Shown here: one piece after another, positions 6,511 to 14,886 of the stretch
Numbering within the stretch: the first letter of the stretch is position 1
Layout: the number at the start of each line of letters is the position of its first letter
Source of the DNA: Candidatus Gastranaerophilales bacterium
Lineage (GTDB): Bacteria > Cyanobacteriota > Vampirovibrionia > Gastranaerophilales > Gastranaerophilaceae
Assembly (NCBI GenBank): GCA_944325905.1
Contig: CALVBY010000001.1
Coordinates: 95,873 to 128,204, forward strand
Length of the DNA stretch: 32,332 nt
Direction of reading: 5' to 3'
Program-made: the position numbers and the translations under genes
Notes under the pieces: model-generated
Databases searched by the model: none
The model's input: only the letters and a program-made list of their open reading frames with translations
Told to the model about the DNA's origin: nothing

Positions 6511-8223
6511 TTACATTCTTTCAGGTGCTGTTACCGCAAGTATATCTAAAGCGTTGTTTAACACGGTTTTAACCGCATATACAAGCGCCAATCTTGCTTT
6601 AGTAAGCTCTTTGTCGTCATTAATCACTCTTACTGAATTATAGAAAGAGTGGAATTCACTTGCAAGTTCTTGCACATAGCGACAAATAGTATAAACTTGT
6701 CTTGTTTTTGCTGAATTTTCAATCATAGATTTATACTCTTCGAGCTTCAAAACGAGTTTTCTGCCGTCTTGAATATTATCATTCAACAATTTTTTATCGA
6801 AATCGGAAATCAATTTTTCATATTCATCTTTTGATAAAATCGCAGGAATAGTTTTTCCGGATTCAGTATCAACCTTTTCATTTATAACATTTCTAATAAT
6901 TGAACAAGCTCTTGCATGAGCATACTGAACATAGAAAACAGGGTTTTCATCTGATTTTGTTTTAGCAAGCTCAATATCAAAATCCAAAGTAGTATCAATA
7001 TTTCTCATTGACATCCAAAAACGAGTAGCATCAACACCAACCTCGTCAATTAAATCTTCCAAGGTAACCATATTTTTACGCTTACCCATACGCACTTCGT
7101 TACCGTTTATAACAAGATTAACCAATTGTCCCAAAAGGACTTCAAGTTTATTGGGATCGTAACCTAAAGCCTCAATTGATGCCTTAACACGTGCAACGTA
7201 ACCGTGATGGTCAGCACCCCAAATATTAATCATTCTGTCAAATCCGCGTTCCAATTTATCTATATGGTATGCAATATCCGCAGTTAGATATGTATTAGAG
7301 CCGTCAGCTTTTTTAATAACCCTATCTTGATCATCACCAAAATCAGAGGATCTGAACCAATCAGCACCATCTTTTTGATAAATTTTTCCGCTTGATTTTA
7401 GTTTGTTAACACATTCTTCGACCTTACCGGAATTGTGAAGGGTAAGTTCTGAATAAAAATTATCAAAATGTACTTTGAAATTTTCGAGCAAATCTTTTTG
7501 CAACTTTTCCATCTCTTTTTTAGCAAAATCACTCAATTCTTTAACATCTTGGGGCAAGCCGCTATGTGTTTCCAAATATTTTTTAGCAACAGGAATTAAG
7601 TAATCTCCTGGATAATAATTTTTACGTTCAAGCTCATCAGTCGGGAAATCAACATCTTCACCCAACTCTTGACGAATTCTTATTGCAAGAGAATTTCCAA
7701 GTTTTTGAATTTGTGAACCTGCATCATTAATATAAAATTCCTGATATACATCATGTCCATAGAATTTTAAAAGATTTGCCAAAACAGACCCCATAGCAGC
7801 CCAACGGCCATGACCTATATGAAAAGGTCCTGTAGGGTTTGCAGAGACGTATTCCAAGATTATTTTTTCTTTCTCAATTTTCTCGGGCTTTCCGAAAAGT
7901 GTTTTTTTGCTAATGATTTCATCAATCAAATCAACCAACAAAGTATTTCCTGCCTTAAAATTTATAAACCCGGCAATTACAGAGTACTCGTTATCTTCTT
8001 TGTCGATAAATTCCAAAATAGATTGAGCAATTAAAGGTGGTGCAATTCTTGCAACTCTTGCCAAACAAGAAACATTGACAGCATAATCTCCAAATTCAGG
8101 ATTCTTAGGACGTTCAACAACGAGTGTACCACCTGAATACTCAGTCATTTGGCCAAGTTTACCTTCTTTTATTGCTAATCTGATTGCAGTTTCAACTTTA
8201 TTTAAAAAATAATCTTTTATCAT
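6511..8223 (-). CDS. argS: Arginyl-tRNA synthetase
   Basis: A class I synthetase that charges tRNA-Arg. At 570 aa it has the family's usual length. The N-terminal Add-1 domain contains ERPKNPEFGDYAVNV. The HIGH motif is in ANPTGPFHIGHGRW (His 135, His 138). The GADHHGYVAR segment and the KMSK-equivalent region VRMGKRKNMVTLEDL follow. The C-terminal DALR anticodon-binding domain ends LDILAVTAPERM, typical of ArgRS. The start has GGAGAG about 5 nt upstream. A promoter is visible on the minus strand between argS and mgtE. Two tRNA-Arg genes, its potential substrates, lie 3.6 kb away at 11781-11929. Confidence 0.98.
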   Translation of the reverse strand: MIKDYFLNKVETAIRLAIKEGKLGQMTEYSGGTLVVERPKNPEFGDYAVNVSCLARVARIAPPLIAQSILEFIDKEDNEYSVIAGFINFKAGNTLLVDLIDEIISKKTLFGKPEKIEKEKIILEYVSANPTGPFHIGHGRWAAMGSVLANLLKFYGHDVYQEFYINDAGSQIQKLGNSLAIRIRQELGEDVDFPTDELERKNYYPGDYLIPVAKKYLETHSGLPQDVKELSDFAKKEMEKLQKDLLENFKVHFDNFYSELTLHNSGKVEECVNKLKSSGKIYQKDGADWFRSSDFGDDQDRVIKKADGSNTYLTADIAYHIDKLERGFDRMINIWGADHHGYVARVKASIEALGYDPNKLEVLLGQLVNLVINGNEVRMGKRKNMVTLEDLIDEVGVDATRFWMSMRNIDTTLDFDIELAKTKSDENPVFYVQYAHARACSIIRNVINEKVDTESGKTIPAILSKDEYEKLISDFDKKLLNDNIQDGRKLVLKLEEYKSMIENSAKTRQVYTICRYVQELASEFHSFYNSVRVINDDKELTKARLALVYAVKTVLNNALDILAVTAPERM

Positions 8224-8252
8224 AATCTCTCCATTAAAATCTTGCTATAACA

Positions 8253-8280
8253 ATTATATTACAAAGATAGGAAATTTGAA
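8253..8280 (-). promoter_or_regulatory. Predicted promoter of argS
   Basis: On the minus strand TTCAAA (8275-8280) and TATAAT (8253-8258) are separated by 16 nt. The start point would fall near 8246, leaving a leader of about 22 nt that includes the argS ribosome-binding site. Confidence 0.6.
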
Positions 8281-8304
8281 CGTGTCCTATTTTTATATTT
8301 GTAA

Positions 8305-8317
8305 TATAATGGGATTA
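8305..8317 (+). promoter_or_regulatory. TATAAT box 6 nt before the mgtE ATG (leaderless start)
   Basis: A perfect TATAAT (8305-8310) is followed by GGGATT and then the ATG at 8317, so the predicted transcription start falls on or next to the start codon. No ribosome-binding site is visible and no convincing -35 box was found. Confidence 0.5.
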
Positions 8318-9684
8318 TGATAAATATTGCAAATATAGTGGACAGACTCCGCGAAATTATGGATGATGAAGCTACTGAAAAACTTCAAGAGGAAGTTAAT
8401 AGCTATCACGTTGCAGATTTAGCGGATATATTTCAAGAAATGAAACCTGAAGAAAGACTTCAGTGTTTTAAGCTGCTTGATTTAGAAAAAGCTGCCGACT
8501 TAATGGAATATTTATCACCACAACTTCAAGTTGAATTACTTGGAGATATTGATGAAGAAGTTGCCTCAAAAATTATCACAAAATTACCACATGATGCTGC
8601 CGCAGACGTTTTGGGCGATATGGAAGATGACGAGAGTGAAACTTATCTGGACAAACTTCCACATAAATTTTCTGCCGAAGTAAGAGAATTGCTTACATAT
8701 AATGAAGATACTGCAGGCGGTATTATGAACCCGTCAGTTTTGACTGTAAACTGTGGGATGACAGTTATGGATGTTCTAAACCATATACGTATAAAAGCAG
8801 AACAAGATAATATGGAACTTTACTATGTATATGTAGTTGATAAACAAAATCACCTTTTGGGTGTTGTTTCATTGAGAAGCCTTATGACTTCTCCCATAAA
8901 TAAAAAAGTTGAAGACATAATGATTTCTGATATCGTAAAACTTCATGTAGATGATTACCAAGATTACATAGCAGATGTATTTATGAAGTATCAATATAAT
9001 GCACTACCTGTTGTAGATTTATACAATAGATTAAAAGGGATGATAACTTGGGATGACGTTCAAGACATTGTAGAAGAAGAAACAACAGAAACCATTTATC
9101 AATCATCAGGTATTTCAACAGAGTTAGTAGATGAAGATGAAATTCTTTCGGGTAATATCTTTAATGCTATTAAAGCTAGAACCCCTTGGCTTTTCATAAC
9201 TCTAATAGGAGAATTTATTGCAGTAAATGTAGCGCATCATTTTGATGCAACATTATCTGCACTTCCTATAATTGCAATATTTATGCCATTATTAGCTGGT
9301 TTAGGCGGAAATATTGGCACTCAAAGTATCACATTGATGGTACGCGGGCTTTCAACCGGTCAAGTAACTTTGAGCTCCGCAATGTATCACATAATGCGAG
9401 AAATGCTAATCGGATTATGCATTGGAGTATTTTTCGGAACTATGACAACTTTAGTAACTTGGGGTTGGCAACATAACATAGAGTTGGGTGTTGTTGTCGG
9501 AATTGCAATGGCAATAAACATGACAATGGCAACTATAATTGGAACTTTTACCCCGTTTGCTCTAAAGACCGTAAACATAGATCCTGCTGTTGCATCAGGG
9601 CCGGTAATTGCAACAACTATTGATGTTATAGGCTTAGCTGTATATTTTACATTAGTTTCAACGTTTTTATTGAACGTAATTTAA
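8317..9684 (+). CDS. mgtE: Magnesium transporter MgtE
   Basis: A Mg2+-gated Mg2+ channel of the inner membrane. The domain order is canonical over 455 aa. An N-terminal superhelical domain (about 20-125) has repeats such as AADLMEYLSPQ and AADVLGDMEDDE. Two CBS domains follow (about 135-255). The membrane domain (about 285-455) has five helices and the pore signatures GLGGNIGTQS and DPAVASGPVIATT. In the family, Mg2+ bound between the N and CBS domains closes the pore when cytosolic Mg2+ is high; the acidic residues of both domains are present. The LCP gene follows after 12 bp, so the two are probably cotranscribed. The gene appears to be read from a leaderless transcript. Confidence 0.97.
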   Translation: MINIANIVDRLREIMDDEATEKLQEEVNSYHVADLADIFQEMKPEERLQCFKLLDLEKAADLMEYLSPQLQVELLGDIDEEVASKIITKLPHDAAADVLGDMEDDESETYLDKLPHKFSAEVRELLTYNEDTAGGIMNPSVLTVNCGMTVMDVLNHIRIKAEQDNMELYYVYVVDKQNHLLGVVSLRSLMTSPINKKVEDIMISDIVKLHVDDYQDYIADVFMKYQYNALPVVDLYNRLKGMITWDDVQDIVEEETTETIYQSSGISTELVDEDEILSGNIFNAIKARTPWLFITLIGEFIAVNVAHHFDATLSALPIIAIFMPLLAGLGGNIGTQSITLMVRGLSTGQVTLSSAMYHIMREMLIGLCIGVFFGTMTTLVTWGWQHNIELGVVVGIAMAINMTMATIIGTFTPFALKTVNIDPAVASGPVIATTIDVIGLAVYFTLVSTFLLNVI

Positions 9685-9696
9685 AAGGTAAGGAAT

Positions 9697-11040
9697 ATGA
9701 ATAACAATTTACAAGAAGAGAAAGAGAATTTAAACAAAAGTAACCCCATGGATAACTACCTTAAACAAGCCGAAAAAGAGAGAAAAGATCAGTCTCTATT
9801 TTTCAGAATTTTAATTGCAATGATAATACTGTTTATAGGTGCAATATTTGCAATATTTTTATTTGCGGATAACAAAGAATTTTTAGAAGATGAATTTGGT
9901 CAAGATTCATTTGTTACTAAACTTTTTCTGAAATTAACACAAAGCAATACTAACAAAGAAAAAGCTGAATTTAATTTGCCTTTTGGCCCGAGAAAGCAAA
10001 ACATTTTACTGCTGGGGGTAGATTCAAATGGCGCAGACAGTGACCTATGGGTTGGCACAAGAACAGATACCATAGTACTCTTAAATATTGATCCTCGAAG
10101 CAAATCTCTTAACGCTATATCAATTCCTCGAGACAGTAAAGTCTATTTACCCAAAAATATGGGTATACAGAAAATCAATGCAGCACATGCTATTGGTGGT
10201 ATAGACATGACTATTAAGACAATCGAAGATACTCTTGGTGTGAAAGTTGACAGATACATAATGGTTCACGATGAGGCAGTTCGAAAAATAGTTGAAGCAC
10301 TGGGTGGAATCGATATATATGTTGAAAAAAATATGCACTATAATGACTATTCAGGAAACTTACATATAAATTTAACTAAAGGCGACCATCACCTTGATGC
10401 AGATGAAGCTATCGGATACCTCCGATTCAGACATGATGCAATGGGCGATATAGGTAGAACTCAAAGGCAACAATGGTTTTTGAGGGGACTATTACAAGAA
10501 ATGCAAAAACCTCAAACTATTGCTAAAATCCCTCAAATTTTATCTATTGCAAAAGAATATGTAAAAACTGACATGTCTCTATACGAAATGTCTCAGTATG
10601 CTGCGTTAGCAAAACATTTTGATATTGATAACATTGAAATTGCGACACTACCTGGCGCTCCAAACAAAAAAGGTTACACTAGCTATTGGGTTTTAGATCC
10701 GGAAAAAACTCAAGAAGTAGTTAACCGACTAATTTATAGGGAAAGAGTTAAAAGTGATAAAACACAGTTTGTTGCAAGTGTCATGTATTCAAACAACAAT
10801 GAAACTGCAGGAAAAGCTTTGATAGAAGAATTAGAAACTAATAACATAACTGTAAAATGCACAGGTAGTTCAAATTCAACACATTCACAATTCATAGCTC
10901 ATACAAAGGATGTTACTCCTGAATATTACAATTGGTTAAAAAAGAAAGTTACCGGAATAAAATCAAAGCAGTTTGTTTATGATCCTGTTAATTACTACTG
11001 TGCCGATACAGATTTCACAATTATATTGGCCGGACAATAA
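9697..11040 (+). CDS. LytR-CpsA-Psr (LCP) family cell-wall glycopolymer ligase
   Basis: LCP enzymes transfer glycopolymers from polyprenyl-phosphate carriers to peptidoglycan. The protein has a polar cytoplasmic N-terminus, one transmembrane helix (about 36-58, FRILIAMIILFIGAIFAIFL) and an extracytoplasmic LCP domain (about 100-270). Conserved pieces are ILLLGVDSNG, RTDTIVLLNIDP, SIPRDSKV, KINAAHAIGG and GYLRFRHDAMGDIGRTQRQQ, which carry the Asp/Arg residues that bind the lipid phosphate. The last 90 residues match a LytR_C-type domain. AAGGTAAGGA precedes ATG 9697. It follows mgtE closely. In cyanobacterial relatives the polymer joined is not well defined, so the substrate is unknown. Confidence 0.93.
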   Translation: MNNNLQEEKENLNKSNPMDNYLKQAEKERKDQSLFFRILIAMIILFIGAIFAIFLFADNKEFLEDEFGQDSFVTKLFLKLTQSNTNKEKAEFNLPFGPRKQNILLLGVDSNGADSDLWVGTRTDTIVLLNIDPRSKSLNAISIPRDSKVYLPKNMGIQKINAAHAIGGIDMTIKTIEDTLGVKVDRYIMVHDEAVRKIVEALGGIDIYVEKNMHYNDYSGNLHINLTKGDHHLDADEAIGYLRFRHDAMGDIGRTQRQQWFLRGLLQEMQKPQTIAKIPQILSIAKEYVKTDMSLYEMSQYAALAKHFDIDNIEIATLPGAPNKKGYTSYWVLDPEKTQEVVNRLIYRERVKSDKTQFVASVMYSNNNETAGKALIEELETNNITVKCTGSSNSTHSQFIAHTKDVTPEYYNWLKKKVTGIKSKQFVYDPVNYYCADTDFTIILAGQ

Positions 11041-11047
11041 TATTTAA

Positions 11048-11076
11048 TAGACAAAATTCAGAAAATATGCTAATAT
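11048..11076 (+). promoter_or_regulatory. Predicted promoter of lemA
   Basis: TAGACA (11048-11053) and TAATAT (11071-11076) are spaced by 17 nt. The start would be near 11083, leaving a leader of about 20 nt that contains GGAG before ATG 11104. It may also drive the tRNA-Arg pair that follows lemA. Confidence 0.55.
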
Positions 11077-11103
11077 AACAATGTTCTAGTTGGAGATAGT
11101 AAT

Positions 11104-11772
11104 ATGGAAAATTCTTTATCACAAGTAACTACAAATGTAGATTTAAATTCCCTTGTAGCTCAAGCTGCTCAAGCACAGGCGCAAGAACAATTACATTCAA
11201 TATTGTTTACTGTAGGAATTGTTGTACTTGTCGCAATAATACTTTTATATATTGCATACTTCCAATTAATTTCAAGAAAGAATAAGGTAAGGGAAGCACT
11301 TGCAAGCATTGATGTACAACTTAAAAAACGTTACGATTTAATTCCTAATATTCTATTTTTAGCAAATAAATTTATGGAACACGAACGTAGCTTGCTTGAT
11401 GATATAACCAAGCTTAGAACTGAAGCTGTAAAAATGAAATCAAATTTAGATAATGTTGCTGAGAAGATCGCATTGGATAATGAAATTAAAAACAAAATGG
11501 GACAATTAATGGTTTCAGTAGAAAATTATCCACAATTAAAATCCGATCAAACAATGATTCAAGCAATGGCAACATATTCTGAGGTGGAAGAACATATTGC
11601 AGCGGCAAGAAGATTTTATAATAGTGCAGTTCTTGACTTGAATAACGCAGTAGAAATTATACCAAGTAAGTGGTTTGCACAGTCACTAGGAATCAAGTCA
11701 GAATTACCGTACTTTGAGATAACAAATGAAAAAGAACGAGAAAATATTGATGCGAAAGCATTCTTTTCGTAA
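11104..11772 (+). CDS. lemA: LemA family membrane protein
   Basis: LemA proteins are small inner-membrane proteins with one N-terminal helix and a long coiled-coil-like helical domain. Their biochemical role is unclear. Residues about 36-58 (LFTVGIVVLVAIILLYIAYF) form the membrane helix. The signature KVREALASIDVQLKKRYDLIPN, the region around residues 62-83, is the LemA hallmark. AARRFYNSAVLDLNNAVEIIPS near the C-terminus matches the family's other conserved block. At 222 aa it is slightly long because of a Gln/Ala-rich N-terminal extension (AQAAQAQAQEQ). GGAG lies about 8 nt before ATG. The first tRNA-Arg gene begins 8 nt after the stop, so tRNA may be cut from the lemA transcript. Confidence 0.93.
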   Translation: MENSLSQVTTNVDLNSLVAQAAQAQAQEQLHSILFTVGIVVLVAIILLYIAYFQLISRKNKVREALASIDVQLKKRYDLIPNILFLANKFMEHERSLLDDITKLRTEAVKMKSNLDNVAEKIALDNEIKNKMGQLMVSVENYPQLKSDQTMIQAMATYSEVEEHIAAARRFYNSAVLDLNNAVEIIPSKWFAQSLGIKSELPYFEITNEKERENIDAKAFFS

Positions 11773-11780
11773 TAGATTGA

Positions 11781-11854
11781 GTGCCTGTAGCTCAGTAGAA
11801 TAGAGCGTCGGTCTCCGAAGCCGAAGGTCACGGGTTTGACTCCCGTCAGGCATA
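11781..11854 (+). tRNA. tRNA-Arg (anticodon CCG)
   Basis: A 74-nt cloverleaf without CCA. The acceptor stem is GTGCCTG/CAGGCAT (G1-T72 wobble), with discriminator A. The D-arm is GCTC/GAGC. The anticodon stem TCGGT/GCCGA holds loop CTCCGAA, so the anticodon is CCG, reading CGG. The T-arm is ACGGG/CCCGT with loop TTTGACT. It starts 8 nt after lemA, and the next tRNA starts 1 nt after it ends. Confidence 0.93.
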
Positions 11855-11855
11855 A

Positions 11856-11929
11856 GGGTTCGTAGCTCAGTAGGATAGAGCAACGGTTTCCTAAACCGGA
11901 GATCGCGGGTTCGACTCCCGCCGGGCCCT
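11856..11929 (+). tRNA. tRNA-Arg (anticodon CCT)
   Basis: A 74-nt cloverleaf without CCA. The acceptor stem is GGGTTCG/CGGGCCC with two G-T wobbles. The D-arm is GCTC/GAGC. The anticodon stem ACGGT/ACCGG has one A-G mismatch at its outer end and holds loop TTCCTAA, so the anticodon is CCT, reading AGG. The T-arm is GCGGG/CCCGC with loop TTCGACT. The base at the discriminator position is T, unusual for tRNA-Arg. The pectate-lyase-like gene begins 26 nt downstream with no terminator between. Confidence 0.92.
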
Positions 11930-11955
11930 AATATTTTATTATATAGGAGTTATAT

Positions 11956-13419
11956 ATGTTTTTTAAAATTTTAAATTCAATTAAGAATATTGGATTATCA
12001 AGTATTATAGGAATTGTTGTTATACTTACCGGATTAATCTTTACGGTTCTTGTACTACAGACTCCAAGGCAAATATATGCATTTCCATCCGCAGAAGGAT
12101 ACGGAGCATTTGCATCCGGCGGCAGAAGCGGTGTTGTTTATCATGTAAGGACTTTAGAAGATACAAACGAACTTGGTTCTCTTAGATATGCCATAAGCCA
12201 AAGTGGACCAAGAACAATAATTTTTGATGTTTCCGGAATAATAGAACTAAAATCACCTCTTAAAATTCAAAACGGAGATTTGACTATCGCCGGTCAAACT
12301 GCCCCTGGAGATGGAATTTGTATCAAAAACTACCCTGTAATAGTAGATGCAGATAATATAATCATCAGGTTTGTGCGCTTCAGATTGGGTGATAAATCAA
12401 ATGATAGCGCACTTGTAATAAAAAACAGACACGATGTAATTATTGACCACTGCTCAATGAGTTGGGCTGCCGTTGACAATGTAACATCTTTCAACAACCT
12501 AAAACACACTATGCAATGGTGTATAATAAGTGAAGCTTTAAATAAAGGTGTTCATAATGGATTAGGCGCAACTTTAGGTGGTTATAGTTCATCATACCAT
12601 CACAATCTTTTTGCAAGTAACAGAACGAATAATCCTAAATTTTACAAGTCAACACATACAAATCTGTTAGATTTGGAATCTGTAGATTTTAGAAATAATG
12701 TTCTTTATAACTGGGGAACATCATCCATAAACGGCGCCGAAAGCGGGACTTATAACATAGTCAATAACTACTATAAATTTGGCCCGGCAACTCAAATACC
12801 TTCCAGAAGCCAAATCTTAGAGCTTACAAGTACAACAAAAAAAGGTATAATATATGTTAGCGGCAACTATGTTCACACAAACCCACTACAAACTAATGAT
12901 AACTGGATGGGAGTTTATCCAAATATGGATTACATCAAGACTTCAAAAAATCCGGTCTTAACACGTAATGAATTTGACCATGAACCAGTAACTATGCATA
13001 CTGCAGAACAAGCTTACAAAAATGTTTTAAAATACGCAGGTGCGTCATATAAAAGGGATTTTGTTGACAACCGCATAACACAGTCGGTTGAGACTTACAT
13101 TTCAGGCGCTGCTAACAGTAAAGGTCTTATATCATCACCAGATGACGTAGGTGGATACCCTGAATATAAAAGTGATGTTCCTAATCTAGATTCCGACGGT
13201 GATGGCATCCCTGATGACTGGGAATTTAGTCATAATCTGAATCCATATGATGGTGGTGACGGCAAAAGCATGACAAAAACAGGCTATACTAATTTAGAAA
13301 TATACTTAAACGAAATAGTAGCGGATCTTATAGAAAATCAAAATCAAAAAGCTATACCTACTATTGATACATTAAAGATGTTGGTGCAAGCCACAGCTAA
13401 TAAATTTAAGAAACACTAA
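11956..13419 (+). CDS. Membrane-anchored pectate-lyase-like (PL1-type) beta-helix protein
   Basis: Related to bacterial PL1 pectate lyases, which cleave pectate by beta-elimination. Residues 12-36 form a hydrophobic anchor or signal segment. The mature part opens FPSAEGYGAFASGGR, typical of these enzymes. The parallel beta-helix motifs follow: GSLRYAISQSGPRTIIFDVSG, from residue 75; TIAGQTAPGDG; DNIIIRFVRFRLGD; and IIDHCSMSWAAVDN. The usual RNPRF-like catalytic segment after HHNLFA (215-220) here reads NRTNNPKF, so the expected arginines appear replaced. The C-terminus has a thrombospondin-3/dockerin-like calcium loop, DSDGDGIPDDWE from residue 412. AGGAG precedes ATG. The placement directly after two tRNA genes fits acquisition by transfer. 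Fold is secure; activity is uncertain. Confidence 0.85.
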   Translation: MFFKILNSIKNIGLSSIIGIVVILTGLIFTVLVLQTPRQIYAFPSAEGYGAFASGGRSGVVYHVRTLEDTNELGSLRYAISQSGPRTIIFDVSGIIELKSPLKIQNGDLTIAGQTAPGDGICIKNYPVIVDADNIIIRFVRFRLGDKSNDSALVIKNRHDVIIDHCSMSWAAVDNVTSFNNLKHTMQWCIISEALNKGVHNGLGATLGGYSSSYHHNLFASNRTNNPKFYKSTHTNLLDLESVDFRNNVLYNWGTSSINGAESGTYNIVNNYYKFGPATQIPSRSQILELTSTTKKGIIYVSGNYVHTNPLQTNDNWMGVYPNMDYIKTSKNPVLTRNEFDHEPVTMHTAEQAYKNVLKYAGASYKRDFVDNRITQSVETYISGAANSKGLISSPDDVGGYPEYKSDVPNLDSDGDGIPDDWEFSHNLNPYDGGDGKSMTKTGYTNLEIYLNEIVADLIENQNQKAIPTIDTLKMLVQATANKFKKH

Positions 13420-13437
13420 TAGGTTTTAATAGAATAC

Positions 13438-13468
13438 AAAAAAGGACACGGTATGTGTGTCCTTTTTT
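13438..13468 (+). terminator. Terminator after the pectate-lyase-like gene
   Basis: AAAAAAGGACAC and GTGTCCTTTTTT pair around a 7-nt loop. The hairpin starts 18 nt after the stop at 13419. The A-run on the left means it can also act for thyX transcripts from the other side. Confidence 0.9.
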
Positions 13469-13487
13469 ATATAATAAAATTTTTCAA

Positions 13488-14192
13488 CTAAAACCCTAAC
13501 TCTTCTCGAGTCTTAACTCTTCCACAAGATTTATCCTCATCACAGAAGCCAAATCTTTCACACTTCGGAACTAAATAAGGCTTCAACCAAGGCTCTTCCT
13601 TAATTAGTTCATCACACATCATCTTAACCATAGTTCTAATTTCGTATTGTGCACGTGTACATAATCTTAGATTTGCCAAATGGATTAATTCACGCAAGTT
13701 CAAACTTGTAACAAGTGAACTTGCTGCAGCATTAGGTAAAACAAATCTTGCATCCTCTGCAGGGATCCCTGCTTCAACAAATTCTTGATATTGATCTGAT
13801 ATTTTATTCATAAAATTAGTAAATTTCTCTTTCAATACAGGATCTTTTTCGATTGTCGGAGGAATAATATAATCAAATTGCCCTTTTTCTTTTACATATC
13901 TTTGTGACTTTTGAGAAAAAGACATATGTCTATGACGAACAAGCTGATGCGTACAAGCTCTGGAAACATTTGAAATAGCAAAAGAAACTTGTACATGTTC
14001 AATTGTAGAATAATGCCCTGAAGAAATAACTCTATTAATAAGCTTCAACATCTTATCTTTATCATCAGTGCTTTCATAAATATTGATTGGATAATCAGCA
14101 CTATAACAAGTCCTGCAAGCAGTATAGACTGTTTTTAACATATTTTCGGGTTTTGATATTAAATTTACAACAGGTTTGTTATTTTTTTCCAT
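13488..14192 (-). CDS. thyX: Flavin-dependent thymidylate synthase
   Basis: ThyX makes dTMP from dUMP using methylenetetrahydrofolate, FAD and NADPH. The 234-aa protein carries the ThyX motif from R86 to Y99 (RHRHMSFSQKSQRY), matching RHRxxSxxxxSxRY. It also has SGHYSTIEHVQVSFAI, residues 58-73, and LNLRELIHLANLRLCTRAQ, which supply substrate and FAD contacts. AAGGAG lies about 8 nt before ATG. The gene follows rpmE on the same strand; a terminator hairpin sits directly upstream of its ribosome-binding site, so expression may depend on readthrough. Confidence 0.97.
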   Translation of the reverse strand: MEKNNKPVVNLISKPENMLKTVYTACRTCYSADYPINIYESTDDKDKMLKLINRVISSGHYSTIEHVQVSFAISNVSRACTHQLVRHRHMSFSQKSQRYVKEKGQFDYIIPPTIEKDPVLKEKFTNFMNKISDQYQEFVEAGIPAEDARFVLPNAAASSLVTSLNLRELIHLANLRLCTRAQYEIRTMVKMMCDELIKEEPWLKPYLVPKCERFGFCDEDKSCGRVKTREELGF

Positions 14193-14207
14193 AGCTTATT
14201 TCTCCTT

Positions 14208-14246
14208 ATAAAAAATTGTAGCCTACTTTAAACAAATAGGCTACAA
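14208..14246 (-). terminator. Hairpin terminator or attenuator between rpmE and thyX
   Basis: On the minus strand TTGTAGCCTA and TAGGCTACAA form a 10-bp stem around an 11-nt loop, followed by a T-rich run. It follows the rpmE stop by about 27 nt and ends only a few nt before the thyX ribosome-binding site, leaving little room for a separate thyX promoter. Confidence 0.85.
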
Positions 14247-14273
14247 TGTAAATTTTTCATAACAAACACAAAT

Positions 14274-14480
14274 TTATGCTTTTTTATTACCATAACGTTT
14301 GTTAAATCTTTCAACTCTACCTTCAGAGTCAAGAATTTTTTGTTGACCTGTGTAGAATGGGTGACATTTGTTGCAAATTTCAACAGTAATGTTATCAACC
14401 ACAGAACCTGTTTCAATTTCGTTACCGCAAACACACTTGATTGTCATTTTCTTATAATCAGGATGTATTCCTTCTTTCAT
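14274..14480 (-). CDS. rpmE: 50S ribosomal protein L31
   Basis: L31 bridges the two ribosomal subunits. The 68-aa protein has the start [12 protein letters not shown] and the zinc-binding Cys set of the C+ form: C16 and C18 (CVCGN), C36 and C39 ([13 protein letters not shown]). The end is basic ([11 protein letters not shown]). GAGGT lies about 6 nt before ATG. The Cys-containing form usually marks the zinc-replete paralogue; no Cys-free paralogue is in this window. thyX lies downstream beyond a terminator hairpin. Confidence 0.97.
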   Translation of the reverse strand: MKEGIHPDYKKMTIKCVCGNEIETGSVVDNITVEICNKCHPFYTGQQKILDSEGRVERFNKRYGNKKA

Positions 14481-14828
14481 TTTCTACCTCATTTCTTTTT
14501 TATCAAGATTCCAAACTTGAATATTTCGACTAACAATATTTTATATTACTAAATCCCAAAACGCAAGCCTTTTTTTAAAATATTTAAATAAGTATAATTC
14601 AAATGCATGAGAAATATTATTGAATACTATATAAAAGGTTGATGTAAATATATTATGAATTTGAAATAATTATCAAGTATCGCAAATATTATAGGTAATT
14701 ATTAATGAATCTACATGAAGAATGTTTATTAAGATATTTAAAATTCCCAGATGAATTATCTTATTCTACTGAAATTCTTAAATTAAATAACTATATCCTT
14801 GAAAAGCATTTTTTAATGAAAAATTTTG
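14481..14828. other. AT-rich gap between rpmE and the CHASE2-GGDEF gene
   Basis: Mostly very A/T-rich sequence with no recognised RNA gene or repeat. It must contain the rpmE promoter (minus strand), but I could not pick a clear -35/-10 pair. The right half is covered by the weak 54-codon open frame listed separately. Confidence 0.5.
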
Positions 14829-14869
14829 TTGCCAAATCTTTCGTAATCAGCTATACTGATGAAAAATAG
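14705..14869 (+). CDS. Possible 54-aa ORF, weakly supported
   Basis: ATG 14705 opens 54 codons to TAG 14867-14869. The translation starts MNLHEECLLRYLKFPDELSY and looks protein-like, with charged and hydrophobic residues mixed. There is no good ribosome-binding site (only TAGG 11 nt upstream) and no family was recognised. The promoter of the next gene lies inside its 3' part. It could be a small real gene or a remnant. Treat as tentative. Confidence 0.25.
   Translation: MNLHEECLLRYLKFPDELSYSTEILKLNNYILEKHFLMKNFVAKSFVISYTDEK
14829..14857 (+). promoter_or_regulatory. Predicted sigma70-type promoter of the CHASE2-GGDEF gene
   Basis: TTGCCA (14829-14834) and TATACT (14852-14857) are separated by 17 nt, each matching the consensus at 4-5 of 6 positions. 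The predicted start near 14864 leaves about 22 nt before ATG 14887 but only about 8 nt before the upstream TTG 14872, which favours the ATG. Confidence 0.7.
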
Positions 14870-14886
14870 TTTTGGAAAATTTTGGC

